This document shows, piece after piece, positions 18,974 through 28,342 of a DNA stretch of 49,855 nucleotides. The stretch is from positions 244,961 through 294,815 of the forward strand of contig BJOX01000319.1 in the NCBI GenBank assembly GCA_009731375.1, given 5' to 3'. The notes under the pieces were generated by a model, which had not been told where the DNA came from, searched no databases, and saw only the letters and a list, made by a program, of their open reading frames with translations. The translations under genes and the position numbers were made by a program. How positions within the stretch are numbered: position 1 is the first letter of the stretch; each line of letters opens with the position of its first letter. The stretch comes from Paulinella micropora. Its lineage: Eukaryota > Cercozoa > Imbricatea > Euglyphida.

Positions 18974-20618
18974 ATGAGCAAACGCGCAGCCAAGGAACAG
19001 AGCGGCAAGGCCAAGAAGGCCCGCCACGACAAGGGGGAAGAGGCTTCGGAGTGGGACGCAGAATCGAAGCGCGTCTGCACGGAGGCCGCCGCCGAACCCC
19101 GCGGCCGCTTCTTTGGCAACCTGACGCCGGAGAACTGGGTGTCGGAGCTGCTGCGGCGCAGCCTGGAGCCAGCAACCGATCTGGAGGGCCTGGTCCCTCT
19201 CGGCGAGGTGCCCGACGAACTCTTTGCGGGGCTCGACAAGGTGTACAAAACGCTGCACAGCGGCTTCTGGCAATCGTTCGTGGACACCAGCTTCTTGCTG
19301 CAGTACAAGCTCGTGCGAGTTCACTCCCCCGCCACGGGCCGCGGCTGGGTCGAACTGGTGCGCTTCCTGCCCCCGCCGAGCGAAATCTACCAGCTCAAGA
19401 AAGAGGCGTCGTACAAGGACGCGAACAAGGAAATCGTGTCCCTCAAGTTCCGTGCCGACCCCCAGTCCGGCAGGCTGTTCAAGAAGGGCTACCTGCTGGC
19501 GACGCCCCCGGGCGTGATCGGCGGGGGCTGCAAGCTCTTCTTTTCTAGCCACGCGACGGAAGCGGAGAAGGCCACCTATGGGCGGCTTTGCTACGGCTCG
19601 TACCGAAGACTTTGCGCACAGGTACAACTCGGACCCCCTGGGAGACAGCGTGAAGCCCGAACGCGTGCAACACAGCTTCATGGTGAGCGCCCGCGCGTCC
19701 AAGGCGGCGCCGCCGGCGCAGGTAGCTTCTTCGCGCGGCCAAATGTACGAGGTGGGCGCGCTCGCCGTGGTGTTCGACCTGTGGCTCGAGTTCCTGCCCG
19801 TCTTCTGCGTGCTGGACGCGCTCGGGGACGGCCAGAAGGCCACGCTGCTGTGCCAGGTCATGCCGTGCGTGAGCAACAAGCTCAAGGACATCGCGCTGGA
19901 CCTGGGGGCCAGCAAGAACGCCGACGGCACGTACCCGGAGGCCGTGCGCACCAAGTTCCGCGAGGTGCTGCTGCGGAGCAAGGGCGAAGAGTTCTCGGCC
20001 AAGACCCCCGAAGAGCGCAAGGGGCTGACGCGCTACGTGAAGAGCGGCTGCTACTTCAAGAAGGCGGACTCGCAGCCTAACGAAGCGCCGGCGCTGGTGC
20101 TGCAGACGCAGGCCAACTACTCGTTCTCCAACGTAAACACTTTCGTGAATGNNNNNNNNNNTCACCCCAAACACTTACGTGAATGCCGGGCAGCGCAGCT
20201 GGGGCTCCAAGAAGAAGCCAGGACCCCAGGACGCCAACGGCGGCTACAAGTTCAACGAGCTGTACATCCGCGACATGCGCGCGCCCGGCCACCCGGTCAT
20301 GACGGACGAGCAGGCCAGCCGCTGTGTGCGCCCCGGCGCCGTGGCGAGCGTGGGGTTCTCGATCCGCGCGAGTTTCGACCCGCTGTCGCAGGGCGCGCTG
20401 TGCCTCAAACGCGTGCCCAAGTTCCTGTTCCTCTGGGACGCGGAAAACGCCTTTGACCAGGCCACCGACCCGGCCGAACAGGCGTCGGACTGTGCGGGGT
20501 GGGAGGAGGGCGGCTACGCGCCCGGCGAGAGGCGCGACACCACGACGGTGGCGGTCGTGTCGGGGGGCGTGGTGCAGGAGCCCGACGACGACGCCAACGT
20601 CATCATCGACGACGTGTA
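18974..20618 (+). CDS. Orphan protein with basic N-terminus, one frameshift and one gap
   Basis: The ATG at 18974 begins a Lys-rich N-terminus (SKRAAKEQSGKAKKARHDK). The first frame runs to about 19577, where coding character moves to another frame through a single-base indel near the ACCTATGGG. It continues to the 10-N gap at 20152 and then to a TAA at 20618. The gap flanks both contain AACACTTxCGTGAATG, so little or nothing is missing. The product of roughly 545 residues is globular, with an acidic tail (PDDDANVIIDDV). Codon use is very strongly G/C-ending, as expected of a highly expressed or conserved gene. No family is recognised. Structural protein is a possibility that I cannot support further. 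Confidence 0.65.
20152..20161. other. Assembly gap (10 N) with duplicated flanks
   Basis: AACACTTTCGTGAATG on the left and AACACTTACGTGAATG on the right are the same short sequence, so the gap probably marks overlapping contig ends. Confidence 0.9.
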
Positions 20619-20859
20619 AAAAAAACACAAGACGAGGCCTTCTCTCGCACTCTGATATTTCTCTCCCCTTTTTTGTTGGTTGTCCGGTCCTTTTCACTGC
20701 CGGAGAAAATTTTGCATTAAAAGAAAACTTGTGGAGCCTATTCCGGCGTCATTGAGGGGGGGTCTTCTTGTTCGTTTCAGAAAAAAGGGGGAGGCGAAGA
20801 ATTCCTCACCCCACTGGTTTTAATACCTGTTGGCCAGCACCGGTGTACAGAAAACCGTT

Positions 20860-21057
20860 TTATTGTACTGTCGCTGGTGGCGTGCGCACAAAGACGACTT
20901 GGTGTTTATACCGTTCGGCACGGTTCTTGCCCGCCCAGGCCGGGGGCGCACAGACGCGCAGGTGTGGCACGTACAGAAAGTGTCTGTCGCGGTCGGCGAC
21001 GCGCGGCGCAGCTGATTTGCGGCGCTGCCCGCCGCGCCTTTGCGTGCCTTCGCCGGG
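20860..21057 (-). CDS. 3' end of an unidentified minus-strand gene
   Basis: The frame is open from the gap edge at 21057 to TAA at 20860, with typical G/C-ending codons (CTG, CGC, GTC, GTG). The last 45 residues include HFLYVPHLRVC and VVFVRTPPATVQ. AATAAA overlaps the stop, a plausible poly(A) signal. The 5' part is lost in the 623-base gap. No family is recognised. An alternative minus frame ending at 20820 contains a C-x2-C but has poorer codon composition. Confidence 0.5.
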   Translation of the reverse strand, partial: PGEGTQRRGGQRRKSAAPRVADRDRHFLYVPHLRVCAPPAWAGKNRAERYKHQVVFVRTPPATVQ

Positions 21058-21680
21058 NNNNNNNNNNNNNNNNNNNNNNNNNNNNNNNNNNNNNNNNNNN
21101 NNNNNNNNNNNNNNNNNNNNNNNNNNNNNNNNNNNNNNNNNNNNNNNNNNNNNNNNNNNNNNNNNNNNNNNNNNNNNNNNNNNNNNNNNNNNNNNNNNNN
21201 NNNNNNNNNNNNNNNNNNNNNNNNNNNNNNNNNNNNNNNNNNNNNNNNNNNNNNNNNNNNNNNNNNNNNNNNNNNNNNNNNNNNNNNNNNNNNNNNNNNN
21301 NNNNNNNNNNNNNNNNNNNNNNNNNNNNNNNNNNNNNNNNNNNNNNNNNNNNNNNNNNNNNNNNNNNNNNNNNNNNNNNNNNNNNNNNNNNNNNNNNNNN
21401 NNNNNNNNNNNNNNNNNNNNNNNNNNNNNNNNNNNNNNNNNNNNNNNNNNNNNNNNNNNNNNNNNNNNNNNNNNNNNNNNNNNNNNNNNNNNNNNNNNNN
21501 NNNNNNNNNNNNNNNNNNNNNNNNNNNNNNNNNNNNNNNNNNNNNNNNNNNNNNNNNNNNNNNNNNNNNNNNNNNNNNNNNNNNNNNNNNNNNNNNNNNN
21601 NNNNNNNNNNNNNNNNNNNNNNNNNNNNNNNNNNNNNNNNNNNNNNNNNNNNNNNNNNNNNNNNNNNNNNNNNNNNNNNN
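21058..21680. other. Assembly gap (623 N)
   Basis: It separates the ends of two divergently oriented genes, both of which lose their 5' parts. Confidence 0.95.
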
Positions 21681-22082
21681 AACGACAAGATGTCGGCCGA
21701 GGCCACTGTCGCGCCGCACGGCCCGAAGAAAAGCTACCGACAGCCGTGCAGTCACCATCAGACGCACCACGTGCTGTGCAAGGGCAAGGTGCTTTATTTC
21801 CAGAACGACCCCTGGATCGCACTGCGCACGGCCCGCGTGTGTCCCGTGCCCCTGACCACGAACAAGTGCGTGGATGCCCTGCTGGGCCTGCTCAACTTCG
21901 AGTTCATCCTGTGGCTGCAATCCTCAAAAGACGCACAATTGCTGCCGAGGGCCTGCCTCGTGGACAGCGAACTGACCGTGCACTTCCTGACGCCCGCGCA
22001 ACTGAGGCTGATCCTAGCGCTGAAGCCCCCGCTGTTCGACCAAGATTGTCCCGTACGCCGCGGCAAGGAACACAAAGAATAA
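21681..22082 (+). CDS. C-terminal part of an unidentified gene
   Basis: The frame is open from the gap edge to TAA at 22082 (133 codons), with strong G/C-ending codon bias. An internal ATG occurs at 21690, but the upstream residues continue the same style, so the gene probably starts in the gap. The segment includes HHVLCKGKVLYFQNDPWIAL and LLGLLNFEFILWL and looks globular. No family is recognised. The final residues are basic (RRGKEHKE). Confidence 0.55.
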   Translation, partial: NDKMSAEATVAPHGPKKSYRQPCSHHQTHHVLCKGKVLYFQNDPWIALRTARVCPVPLTTNKCVDALLGLLNFEFILWLQSSKDAQLLPRACLVDSELTVHFLTPAQLRLILALKPPLFDQDCPVRRGKEHKE

Positions 22083-22415
22083 GCCTCGTTCCCGTCTTTG
22101 CGTTTCGTGTCGCTAGGTCCTCTATCCCCTCCCCGCGGTTCCTTGCGTTCAGTCTGTTCCCTTTTTTTTTTATTCTGTCTTCTTTGCCCCCGCCCCGCCC
22201 CCGATTGCGCCATGAATTCACCTAGCTTGTCTGTGATCGCCCCCCCCCCCCCCCCCGCCTCCCTTTGCCCCCGAGTAAAAAAAATGCAGCAAAGCTCCGC
22301 TTCCCAATAGATCAAAGACAGGGAGCAAAAGAAAAGGGGGGGTGCCTACTTGGGAGCTAAGAACGAAAGAAAAGCCGACCTTTTTGTTAACAGCCCCCCG
22401 TTCCTTCTTCGTTCC
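22083..22415. other. Intergenic with poly-C tract
   Basis: C/T-rich leader of the nicotinamidase gene. It contains a C17 run at about 22240-22256 and poly-T near 22162. No gene seen. Confidence 0.5.
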
Positions 22416-24542
22416 ATGACGAGCCACGCCCAGAGCTGCTCGGCCTCGTTCCACTGTTTGCACACGAGTTGCCTCGTGGTCGTCGACATGCAAACCGACT
22501 TTTGCGACCCCAGTGGAAAACTGTCGTTGGCCACTCTGCCTCACAACAACAGTAACGTCGTCAGGGGCTGCTTCGACAACGTCAAGCGCCTGTTGTCGGA
22601 AGTGCCGTTCGGCCTCGTGGTCTGGACGCTCGACACACACCCCGCCGACCACGTCTCCTTTCTTGATTCCAAAAGTACGCACGCCCAGCTAAAAGCGCAA
22701 GGGATCAGCGGGGACCGGATCCAGTACAACTACAAGGGCACCACCATCACGCAGCAGCTGTACAACAGCCACTGCATAGAAGGCACGGACGGGCAGAAAG
22801 TTACCAAAGAGCTAAAAGTCCTCGCGCCGCCACCGGAAACGCCGTCAGGCGTGCTGGTGGTGCCAACAAACGGCGTGGCGGCCGAGGCCCAGACTTATTT
22901 CTGCAAGGGCTTTAATCGAGACGTCGACGCCAACTCGGCCGTCTTCGAGAACGACAACGAAACCGAGGTCCGATGCCCGGGCCGCGCCGGCTCCCACAGC
23001 TTGACGGAGATCCTGCGAGCGTGCCAGGTTACGGACGTCTATGTCGGCGGGGTGGCGTCTGACATTTGCGTCAAACGCACGTGCGAGGACCTGGCGCGCC
23101 AGGGCTTCCGCGTGTCTGTCGTGGAGGACGCCACGCTGCCCTTCGCCAAAGGGCAGACGCCGTCTGCGTGGGCCCGAGCGGGAAACGTCAAGGTACTGGC
23201 AACAGAGACCGTCATCCGCCAACTCGAGTCCAAGAGCTTTCCGCCAACGGCGCCGCGCCCGGCACTTGAGGCGATTCGGCAGCTGCACAGTGCCATAAGT
23301 TTCAAGCTTGGCATGGGAGCGTTCCCGTTGGTACAACAGGGCGCGGCCGCAGCCAACGACGAGATCAAGAATCACGGCACGCCGAAGTGGCTGTCTAAAG
23401 TAATTAGCAATGGCAAGTACATTCCGGAACTCGCGGGAGACCCCGCGTGCCCCCGCAACGCGTGCTTCAACCGGGAGGCGCACCAGCCGCAAAACCCACA
23501 GCCGCGGGTGCAATTCGGCAGGGTGCTGCCCAACGCCAAGGCGGCGACGTTGTACAGCGACGCATTCGTCCCGGACAAGCAGATGGTAGCAGCGCTGGCC
23601 GACGTGTGGAAGCCGTTCTCGGGCTCCATGGGGCCCAACCTCGTGCTGTTCTGGCCCAGAAAGGGCGCCAAGCCCGCGGATCTGAGGTACGGCGAAAACA
23701 GGGTCAACGTCTTCAGCGACCGTCTGCCACATACCAAGGACAAAAATTGCGGCTGCCCCCGTTGCCTGCTGCGGGAGACCCTCACCTTCCGTAACAACCA
23801 CGCTATCGCGCTGCTGGACCTGCTGAGGCAGTCGCTGCTCAGCGCGCTCGAGCTGTCCGCCGGTCGTAAGGACGGTAGTATGTTTGTCTGTTACAACAAA
23901 CCAGAAACCAAGGCCCTACCCGCTGACACCGAGGAGGCGAACGCCGCGGTCGCGCTGTTGTTCGCCATCCTGTACGACCGAGCCCTGGGCGCCCAACCGT
24001 CTGCTGGTGCGCATGTCAGCCAGGCCGACGTCCTGCGCACCGTGACGGGGTGGGGCTGGCGCACGTACTTCCAGACGTTTACGAACTCCGCGCAACAAGA
24101 GGCTGCGCCGAACTTCTCGGTCTGTTCGCCGCACTTCCAGTGCCTGTTCTACCCGCAGCACAAGAATCGTCAGGCGACAATCGATTCGTTGTCAAGGTTC
24201 CTCGGGGATACTGAGTATATTGACAGAGTTTGGCGCGAACAGTGGCTAGACGACCAGCACATCAGTGTAAGGATGATGCTGGGCGACGTGACGCCCCGGG
24301 CCCGGGCCGAGTACTATTATGAAACGCTAATCACCAAGGTGCTACAGCCACAGCTGCTGGCCTCCAGCAGGATGGCCGACACTCACGCCTGCACCAAGCA
24401 CAGCTTCGCAGATGCGGACGACGCGCTGGGGCTACTCGAGAGCAACCACCTCAAAAACAACCTGGCACAAGAGGCGCCAGACATTCCATACAAGCAGGTC
24501 AGCGTGTGCGTACATTGCCAAGTGGCGTGCCTTGACGAGTAA
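22416..24542 (+). CDS. Nicotinamidase (isochorismatase fold) fused to a large unknown C-terminal region (708 aa)
   Basis: The ATG at 22416 begins about 20 residues before the first strand. Nicotinamidase features appear in order: catalytic D24 (VVVDMQTDF), metal ligands D73, H75 and H119 (WTLDTHPADH; NSHCIEGTDG), catalytic K164 (CKGFNRDVDANSAVF), and nucleophile C218 in GVASDICVKRTCEDL. The reaction converts nicotinamide to nicotinate and ammonia in NAD salvage. The usual enzyme is about 200-220 residues; here the domain ends near 250, and some 450 residues follow that I do not recognise. This part has a C-x-C-x2-C cluster (NCGCPRCLLR) and a Trp/Tyr-rich end. The upstream TTG at 22350 is less likely than the ATG. 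The gene converges on the F-box/LRR gene with ATTAAA about 10 bases after its stop. Confidence 0.85.
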   Translation: MTSHAQSCSASFHCLHTSCLVVVDMQTDFCDPSGKLSLATLPHNNSNVVRGCFDNVKRLLSEVPFGLVVWTLDTHPADHVSFLDSKSTHAQLKAQGISGDRIQYNYKGTTITQQLYNSHCIEGTDGQKVTKELKVLAPPPETPSGVLVVPTNGVAAEAQTYFCKGFNRDVDANSAVFENDNETEVRCPGRAGSHSLTEILRACQVTDVYVGGVASDICVKRTCEDLARQGFRVSVVEDATLPFAKGQTPSAWARAGNVKVLATETVIRQLESKSFPPTAPRPALEAIRQLHSAISFKLGMGAFPLVQQGAAAANDEIKNHGTPKWLSKVISNGKYIPELAGDPACPRNACFNREAHQPQNPQPRVQFGRVLPNAKAATLYSDAFVPDKQMVAALADVWKPFSGSMGPNLVLFWPRKGAKPADLRYGENRVNVFSDRLPHTKDKNCGCPRCLLRETLTFRNNHAIALLDLLRQSLLSALELSAGRKDGSMFVCYNKPETKALPADTEEANAAVALLFAILYDRALGAQPSAGAHVSQADVLRTVTGWGWRTYFQTFTNSAQQEAAPNFSVCSPHFQCLFYPQHKNRQATIDSLSRFLGDTEYIDRVWREQWLDDQHISVRMMLGDVTPRARAEYYYETLITKVLQPQLLASSRMADTHACTKHSFADADDALGLLESNHLKNNLAQEAPDIPYKQVSVCVHCQVACLDE

Positions 24543-24581
24543 AATCTTCGAAATTAAAAACAGTTTCTTTTATTGATTTCT

Positions 24582-26132
24582 TTACTGTTGTTCTTCTTCT
24601 TCTTCCATATCTGTCACTATGACCAAGCCGGGGCGCACAATTCTGAAGGCTGCAATAGCTGCGCGGGTAATTCGCGCGCAAAAGACAATCCCTAGTTGTT
24701 GCAACTGCCCGAGACGACCTAGGTGTTCAAAGACGCGATCATCCAGCTGTTCACAACTGTCTAACGTCAGATGTTCTAGCTGATCACACAATTGAGCAAC
24801 CCCGGCAGGAGTAATATTTGCCCAGCCCAGATTCAGGACCCGCAGATTTTTAAGGTGCTGCAATTGTCCTACTGCGGCATCGGTGAGTTGGGTGCAACCG
24901 TAGAGGTTTAACGCCTGCAGCGCGGTTGGCAGATATCGGAGGTACGTCTCCTCCACATTGGTGCAGTTTTCCAGGCTCAAATAATGCAAGTTGCGCAACG
25001 CCCGTAGGTGTGCGAGCCCCGTGCCTGTGACACCTGTACACGAGCTTAGATATAACTTTGCCAAATGCGCTAGGGGGCGCAAATGCCGGAGCCCCTCATC
25101 AGTCAGAAAGGTATTTCCTCCCAGGTCTAGAATTCGCAGACTGGTCAGGCCGGAGAGTGGGCGCAGTTGCCGGTCGCCGAGGGGGCAGCGGCCGAGTTGC
25201 AGCAATTGTAGTCGACCGAGTCTCTCCAGAAACCGGACATTAGTCAGTTGGCTGAGAAAGCCCAGATCTAGATAGATTAGGTTGCTGAGATTGGACAATC
25301 TGGCCAAGCCCGCGCTCGTAATTAGGTCACAACGAAAGAGTTTGAGCCGCGTTAACATCAGTAGGCCGGCCACCGCAGCCAGCGCGTCGTCATCAATGCT
25401 TCTACAGTTGGTCAGGTCCAAGGTTCGCAATTCGGTTAGGGGCGCCAGCCAGCTGAGATCTGTCAGTGTACGGCAGTTACGAAGACTGAGCTGCCGCAGG
25501 CACCCGCCGGCCGGCGCGATGGTCCGGGGTCTACTTAGGAACGGCTCGAGTCCGGCCAGCAACAAGGTGCGCGGCCGGACCTGCGTCAGGTAAACGGCTA
25601 GCGCTTCGGGGCTGACTTCCGTGCAGCGATCAAGGTTCAGCCAACGGTCGCACCAGGCCCCCGCAGTCAGCGAGCAAGCGCTAGCTAGACCGTCGCCGGA
25701 GGCTTCTTCTAGCACCGGCTTCCTGGATCCCATCCTCTGCAAGCCAGTGACCTTCGCTGCCTCGGTTAGTTCGAGATCCGTAAGGTTGTTAGGGAGCAAC
25801 AGGCCGTGCACGCAAGTCTTGGCTTCGTGGATCTGTGCCAGGATCGACAGCCTGTCGGCCGGCAGCTTTTTGTCAATGGTCACGCTAGTGATTTCGCGCC
25901 ATTCAGCCCAACGTGCGACTGGGATCGGGGGACTGCCCGCGCGAATCTTCAGGCTCGGCCAGCTTTCTGGGCGCGGCATGTCCCGCGTTTGCTTGCACAC
26001 GGGGATCCACTCCGCGTACAGCCAGTCAGGGCTGTCGGACACCAAAGGAAAAACCACTTCCCACACGTCGGCGGGCAAATCGAACAGGCTGCACTCGTCA
26101 TCGGTACGCGCCACCTTCTGGCGCTTGGACAT
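24582..26132 (-). CDS. F-box/LRR protein, FBXL type (516 aa)
   Basis: An intact frame from the ATG at 26132. A short basic N-terminus is followed by an F-box at about residues 16-50 (LFDLPADVWEVVFPLV then WIPVCKQT). From about 190 to 500 there are regular cysteine-containing leucine-rich repeats of 23-25 residues, such as LRTLDLTNCRSIDDDAL and LHYLSLENCTNVEETYL, typical of the LRR_CC class. A Glu-rich tail closes the protein. FBXL proteins act as substrate adaptors in SCF ubiquitin ligases. The gene is the clearest F-box/LRR in the window and differs from the two at 7.9-11.6 kb in having far more regular repeats, so it is probably an independent acquisition or an older copy. Confidence 0.85.
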   Translation of the reverse strand: MSKRQKVARTDDECSLFDLPADVWEVVFPLVSDSPDWLYAEWIPVCKQTRDMPRPESWPSLKIRAGSPPIPVARWAEWREITSVTIDKKLPADRLSILAQIHEAKTCVHGLLLPNNLTDLELTEAAKVTGLQRMGSRKPVLEEASGDGLASACSLTAGAWCDRWLNLDRCTEVSPEALAVYLTQVRPRTLLLAGLEPFLSRPRTIAPAGGCLRQLSLRNCRTLTDLSWLAPLTELRTLDLTNCRSIDDDALAAVAGLLMLTRLKLFRCDLITSAGLARLSNLSNLIYLDLGFLSQLTNVRFLERLGRLQLLQLGRCPLGDRQLRPLSGLTSLRILDLGGNTFLTDEGLRHLRPLAHLAKLYLSSCTGVTGTGLAHLRALRNLHYLSLENCTNVEETYLRYLPTALQALNLYGCTQLTDAAVGQLQHLKNLRVLNLGWANITPAGVAQLCDQLEHLTLDSCEQLDDRVFEHLGRLGQLQQLGIVFCARITRAAIAAFRIVRPGLVIVTDMEEEEEQQ

Positions 26133-26262
26133 GCTTGCGCAAAACTCTGTTCCCTTTTAATACTTCTTTTTTACACAACAAAAGAAAAAAACAAATTGTC
26201 CCCCCTTCCTTTTTTCCCCCGAGGCACAGATTTCGGAGCAATCGGCGATCGCCAGCTGCTCC

Positions 26263-26297
<35 letters not shown>

Positions 26298-26448
26298 NNN
26301 NNNNNNNNNNNNNNNNNNNNNNNNNNNNNNNNNNNNNNNNNNNNNNNNNNNNNNNNNNNNNNNNNNNNNNNNNNNNNNNNNNNNNNNNNNNNNNNNNNNN
26401 NNNNNNNNNNNNNNNNNNNNNNNNNNNNNNNNNNNNNNNNNNNNNNNN
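26298..26448. other. Assembly gap (151 N) after a poly-C run
   Basis: A C run of about 30 bases leads into the gap, which truncates the MYND-finger gene. Confidence 0.95.
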
Positions 26449-26924
26449 CAGCCGGTGCGTGACGTTTCTCGCAGCTTGTCGCGCAGGTAGTCCTTTTGCG
26501 GCAGCCCCAACTCGCGCTCGGACCAGTACGCGCACGCCACGCCGTCCTGGCCGGGGCGGCACGCCGCGTACAAGACGCCGCCCTGCGCGTCGGCGGGCAC
26601 TAGCCGCAGCAGCCGCCGCGCCAACCGCGGCTGCGCGACCCGTGACATAAAGACCTTGGCCAGTAATCGCTCCGCGTCCTGCCCGCAACAGCCGCGGTGC
26701 TCGTCCTTAGCCTCGTCGCGGCACTGGCGGCTGCAGTACACCGCGTCGTCGCAGCGCCGGCAGCGGCGGCCGCCGCCGCCGTCGGTGGCGGGCCACCACT
26801 CGTCGCAGCCGTCGCGCCAGCACAGCAGCAACAACAGTTCTGCCGCCGCTTCTGCCGCCGCTTCTTCCTTATTAACTTCGGGCGGGCGCCGCCCGATCAC
26901 GACACGCCTCTTCTTCGTCTTCGT

Positions 26925-26955
<31 letters not shown>

Positions 26956-27002
26956 CGCACCGCCGCTGCTCGGTCGCGCCGTCGCCTTCTCTTGCGGCCC
27001 AT
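26449..27002 (-). CDS. MYND zinc-finger protein, 3' end lost in gap
   Basis: The ATG at 27002 starts a strongly basic N-terminus (GRKRRRRRDR), a polyglutamine run coded by repeated CAG/CAA, and an Ala/Glu-rich stretch. The MYND finger follows at about residues 62-105: C-x4-C, then CRRCDDAVYCSRQC and a final H...C. MYND domains bind zinc and recruit proline-rich partners. The remaining sequence to the gap (for example LARRLLRLVPADAQGG) looks globular. The long upstream extension of the frame to 27824 crosses repeat sequence and is not credible. PolyQ encoded by a microsatellite could vary between strains. Confidence 0.7.
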
Positions 27003-27189
27003 TTCCAAGCTGTCCCAAAAAACAAGCCATGAGAGAAGGTTCAGCCCGCCGCCGCCAAGGCAGACAAAAAAAGAACAGCACACACATACACACAAAGCGA
27101 GAGAGAATGATGTTTCTAGAGCAGCCGGGAGATTCATTTTCTGCTGGGGTCTCGGAAAAACGAGGGCGACGAACCGGGATGTGAGGGCA

Positions 27190-27232
27190 AGGGGGGGGGC
27201 CGCCGCGGAAGGGCCGGCCCCCCCCCCTTCCC
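27190..27232. repeat. G-run/C-run hairpin element, copy 2 (inverted)
   Basis: The core and its flanking runs are the exact reverse complement of the element at 7345-7387. The flanking sequences outside the runs do not match, so only a short element is shared. Confidence 0.55.
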
Positions 27233-27369
27233 ACCTTTCCCGAGGGGTTGCCAGAAGTTTTTCTGCTTTTCCCTTTGGCGGCCTTGGCAGCAAAAGCCAG
27301 AGGTCTGTCTGCTTCCCTCTGTCTGGTTCCCTTGTAACATTGCGTCCGGCCCACCACAATTTGGCACTG

Positions 27370-27620
27370 GCGGTGCCGCAGTTTGCGGCGGGATTTGGCG
27401 CGAAATTCACAGGATTGTCACGCCAAGAACATTTCGGCCACCCACGCACTTTAAAAAAAAGTAAATGTTCGGGCGAACGCGGGCGGGCGGGTGAAAATTG
27501 TAGATAAAAGTTTTTTTCCCCGCCCGCCCGAGTTCGCTCACGAAATATTTCCGCTAGTTTGCCAAAATGTCCTTCGTCAAAAAAAGAATTCACTTGCAGC
27601 GCCGTATTTTGCGGTTTTAG
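27370..27620. repeat. Diverged, inverted member of the 38.5-40.3 kb hairpin family
   Basis: It shares GCGCGAAATTCAC (the complement of GTGAATTTCGCG in the array), an ACATTTCGGCC / AAATGTCC pair, and arms built from GGGCGGGCGGG and CCCCGCCCGCCC around an A/T-rich centre. The match is weaker than between array members. Confidence 0.55.
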
Positions 27621-27898
27621 ACGTGGCGGCCGGAAGTTACGGTATGCGCGTAATTCCTTTGGCCCTCCCCTGAAACCAAATGTTTTTAATTCTTGGCCCC
27701 CCCCCCTCATCTCGTTTCTTGTTTTTGAGAATGGGCAAGACAAAAGGGGGGAGGGGCCACAAACGGTTTCCCCTTCCCGCCCGCCGCGTTCCGCCAAAAA
27801 AAAGAGCATCAAGGCAGGGCTCAAGAAATTATGATCTTATCTTTTTTTTTCTCTCTCTCTTTCACCGACAGACTGTCGCCAAAAAAGGAAAACACGTT

Positions 27899-28342
27899 AT
27901 GGACAGCCGCACCGTGCGGCACTTTGTGAGCAAGTACGGCAGTCGCGAAGCAGTCGCGCAGGTTGACCACGCGAGTCTGTGCGTGCGCGAGGGCGGGCTG
28001 TTCTGCCGCACTGAAGGTGAGGGATGGCAGCCCGCGTGCGAGCTGTGCTTCGTGCGCCGCGGCCGTGTCTGTGTAGCCGACTCACGCCGCTTGCATTTCA
28101 GGCTTTGCACCGCTCACACGCGCAAGGACCCCGCCCGCCCAAAAAAGAAGCGCCGGCTAGAGGAAAGTGACAGCAGCAGCCAGAAGCGCCAGCGACCAAA
28201 CAATAGCCAGAGAGGCAAAAGGCCGCCAGGTCGTCCGCAATTTCGCTATGGTTCGAGCGCCTGGCAAATGCGGAGCCGTTCGTGTCCAAGAGGCCGGGCG
28301 TCCGGATGCTTCAACAATACGGCGCAGCTTTCAAAGTTGTAG
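27899..28342 (+). CDS. 5' part of the Cys/His-repeat nuclease gene, probably frameshifted
   Basis: The ATG at 27899 opens a frame whose first 80 residues carry one diverged module of the same kind as the next gene (CELC, then LCTAHTRKD). It continues through a basic, Ser/Arg-rich linker (RPKKKRRLEES) and closes after an unconvincing tail. From about 28247 the neighbouring frame continues in better style (WFERLANAEPF), so the most likely arrangement is one gene running to 30210 with a single-base indel here. A splice solution was tried: CAG|GTCGTC to CCAAG|AGG gives the wrong phase. The alternative is a separate small gene. Confidence 0.5.
   Translation: MDSRTVRHFVSKYGSREAVAQVDHASLCVREGGLFCRTEGEGWQPACELCFVRRGRVCVADSRRLHFRLCTAHTRKDPARPKKKRRLEESDSSSQKRQRPNNSQRGKRPPGRPQFRYGSSAWQMRSRSCPRGRASGCFNNTAQLSKL

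Larger units (their letters stand above)
27003..27898. other. Intergenic with hairpin element and dispersed repeat
   Basis: No gene is supported. It holds an inverted copy of the G/C-run hairpin (27190-27232), a diverged member of the hairpin repeat family (about 27370-27620) and a pyrimidine tract ending in CACCGACAG at 27871, which could be a splice acceptor for the next gene. Confidence 0.6.

Noticed and set aside
20820-21057. Minus-strand frame ending at 20820 with CTCHTC and LCARH
   Set aside because: It resembles the zinc modules, but codon use is poor. The frame ending at 20860 has the typical G/C-ending codons.
26157-27824. 555-aa minus ORF containing the MYND domain
   Set aside because: Its N-terminal half crosses repeat DNA and its C-terminal end is poly-Gly from a C-run plus a gap. 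Only 26449-27002 is supported.
28230-28290. Intron joining the 27899 ORF to the nuclease frame
   Set aside because: The GT...AG pair exists, but the exon phases do not match (phase 1 to phase 0). A one-base indel at about 28247 explains the frame change better.
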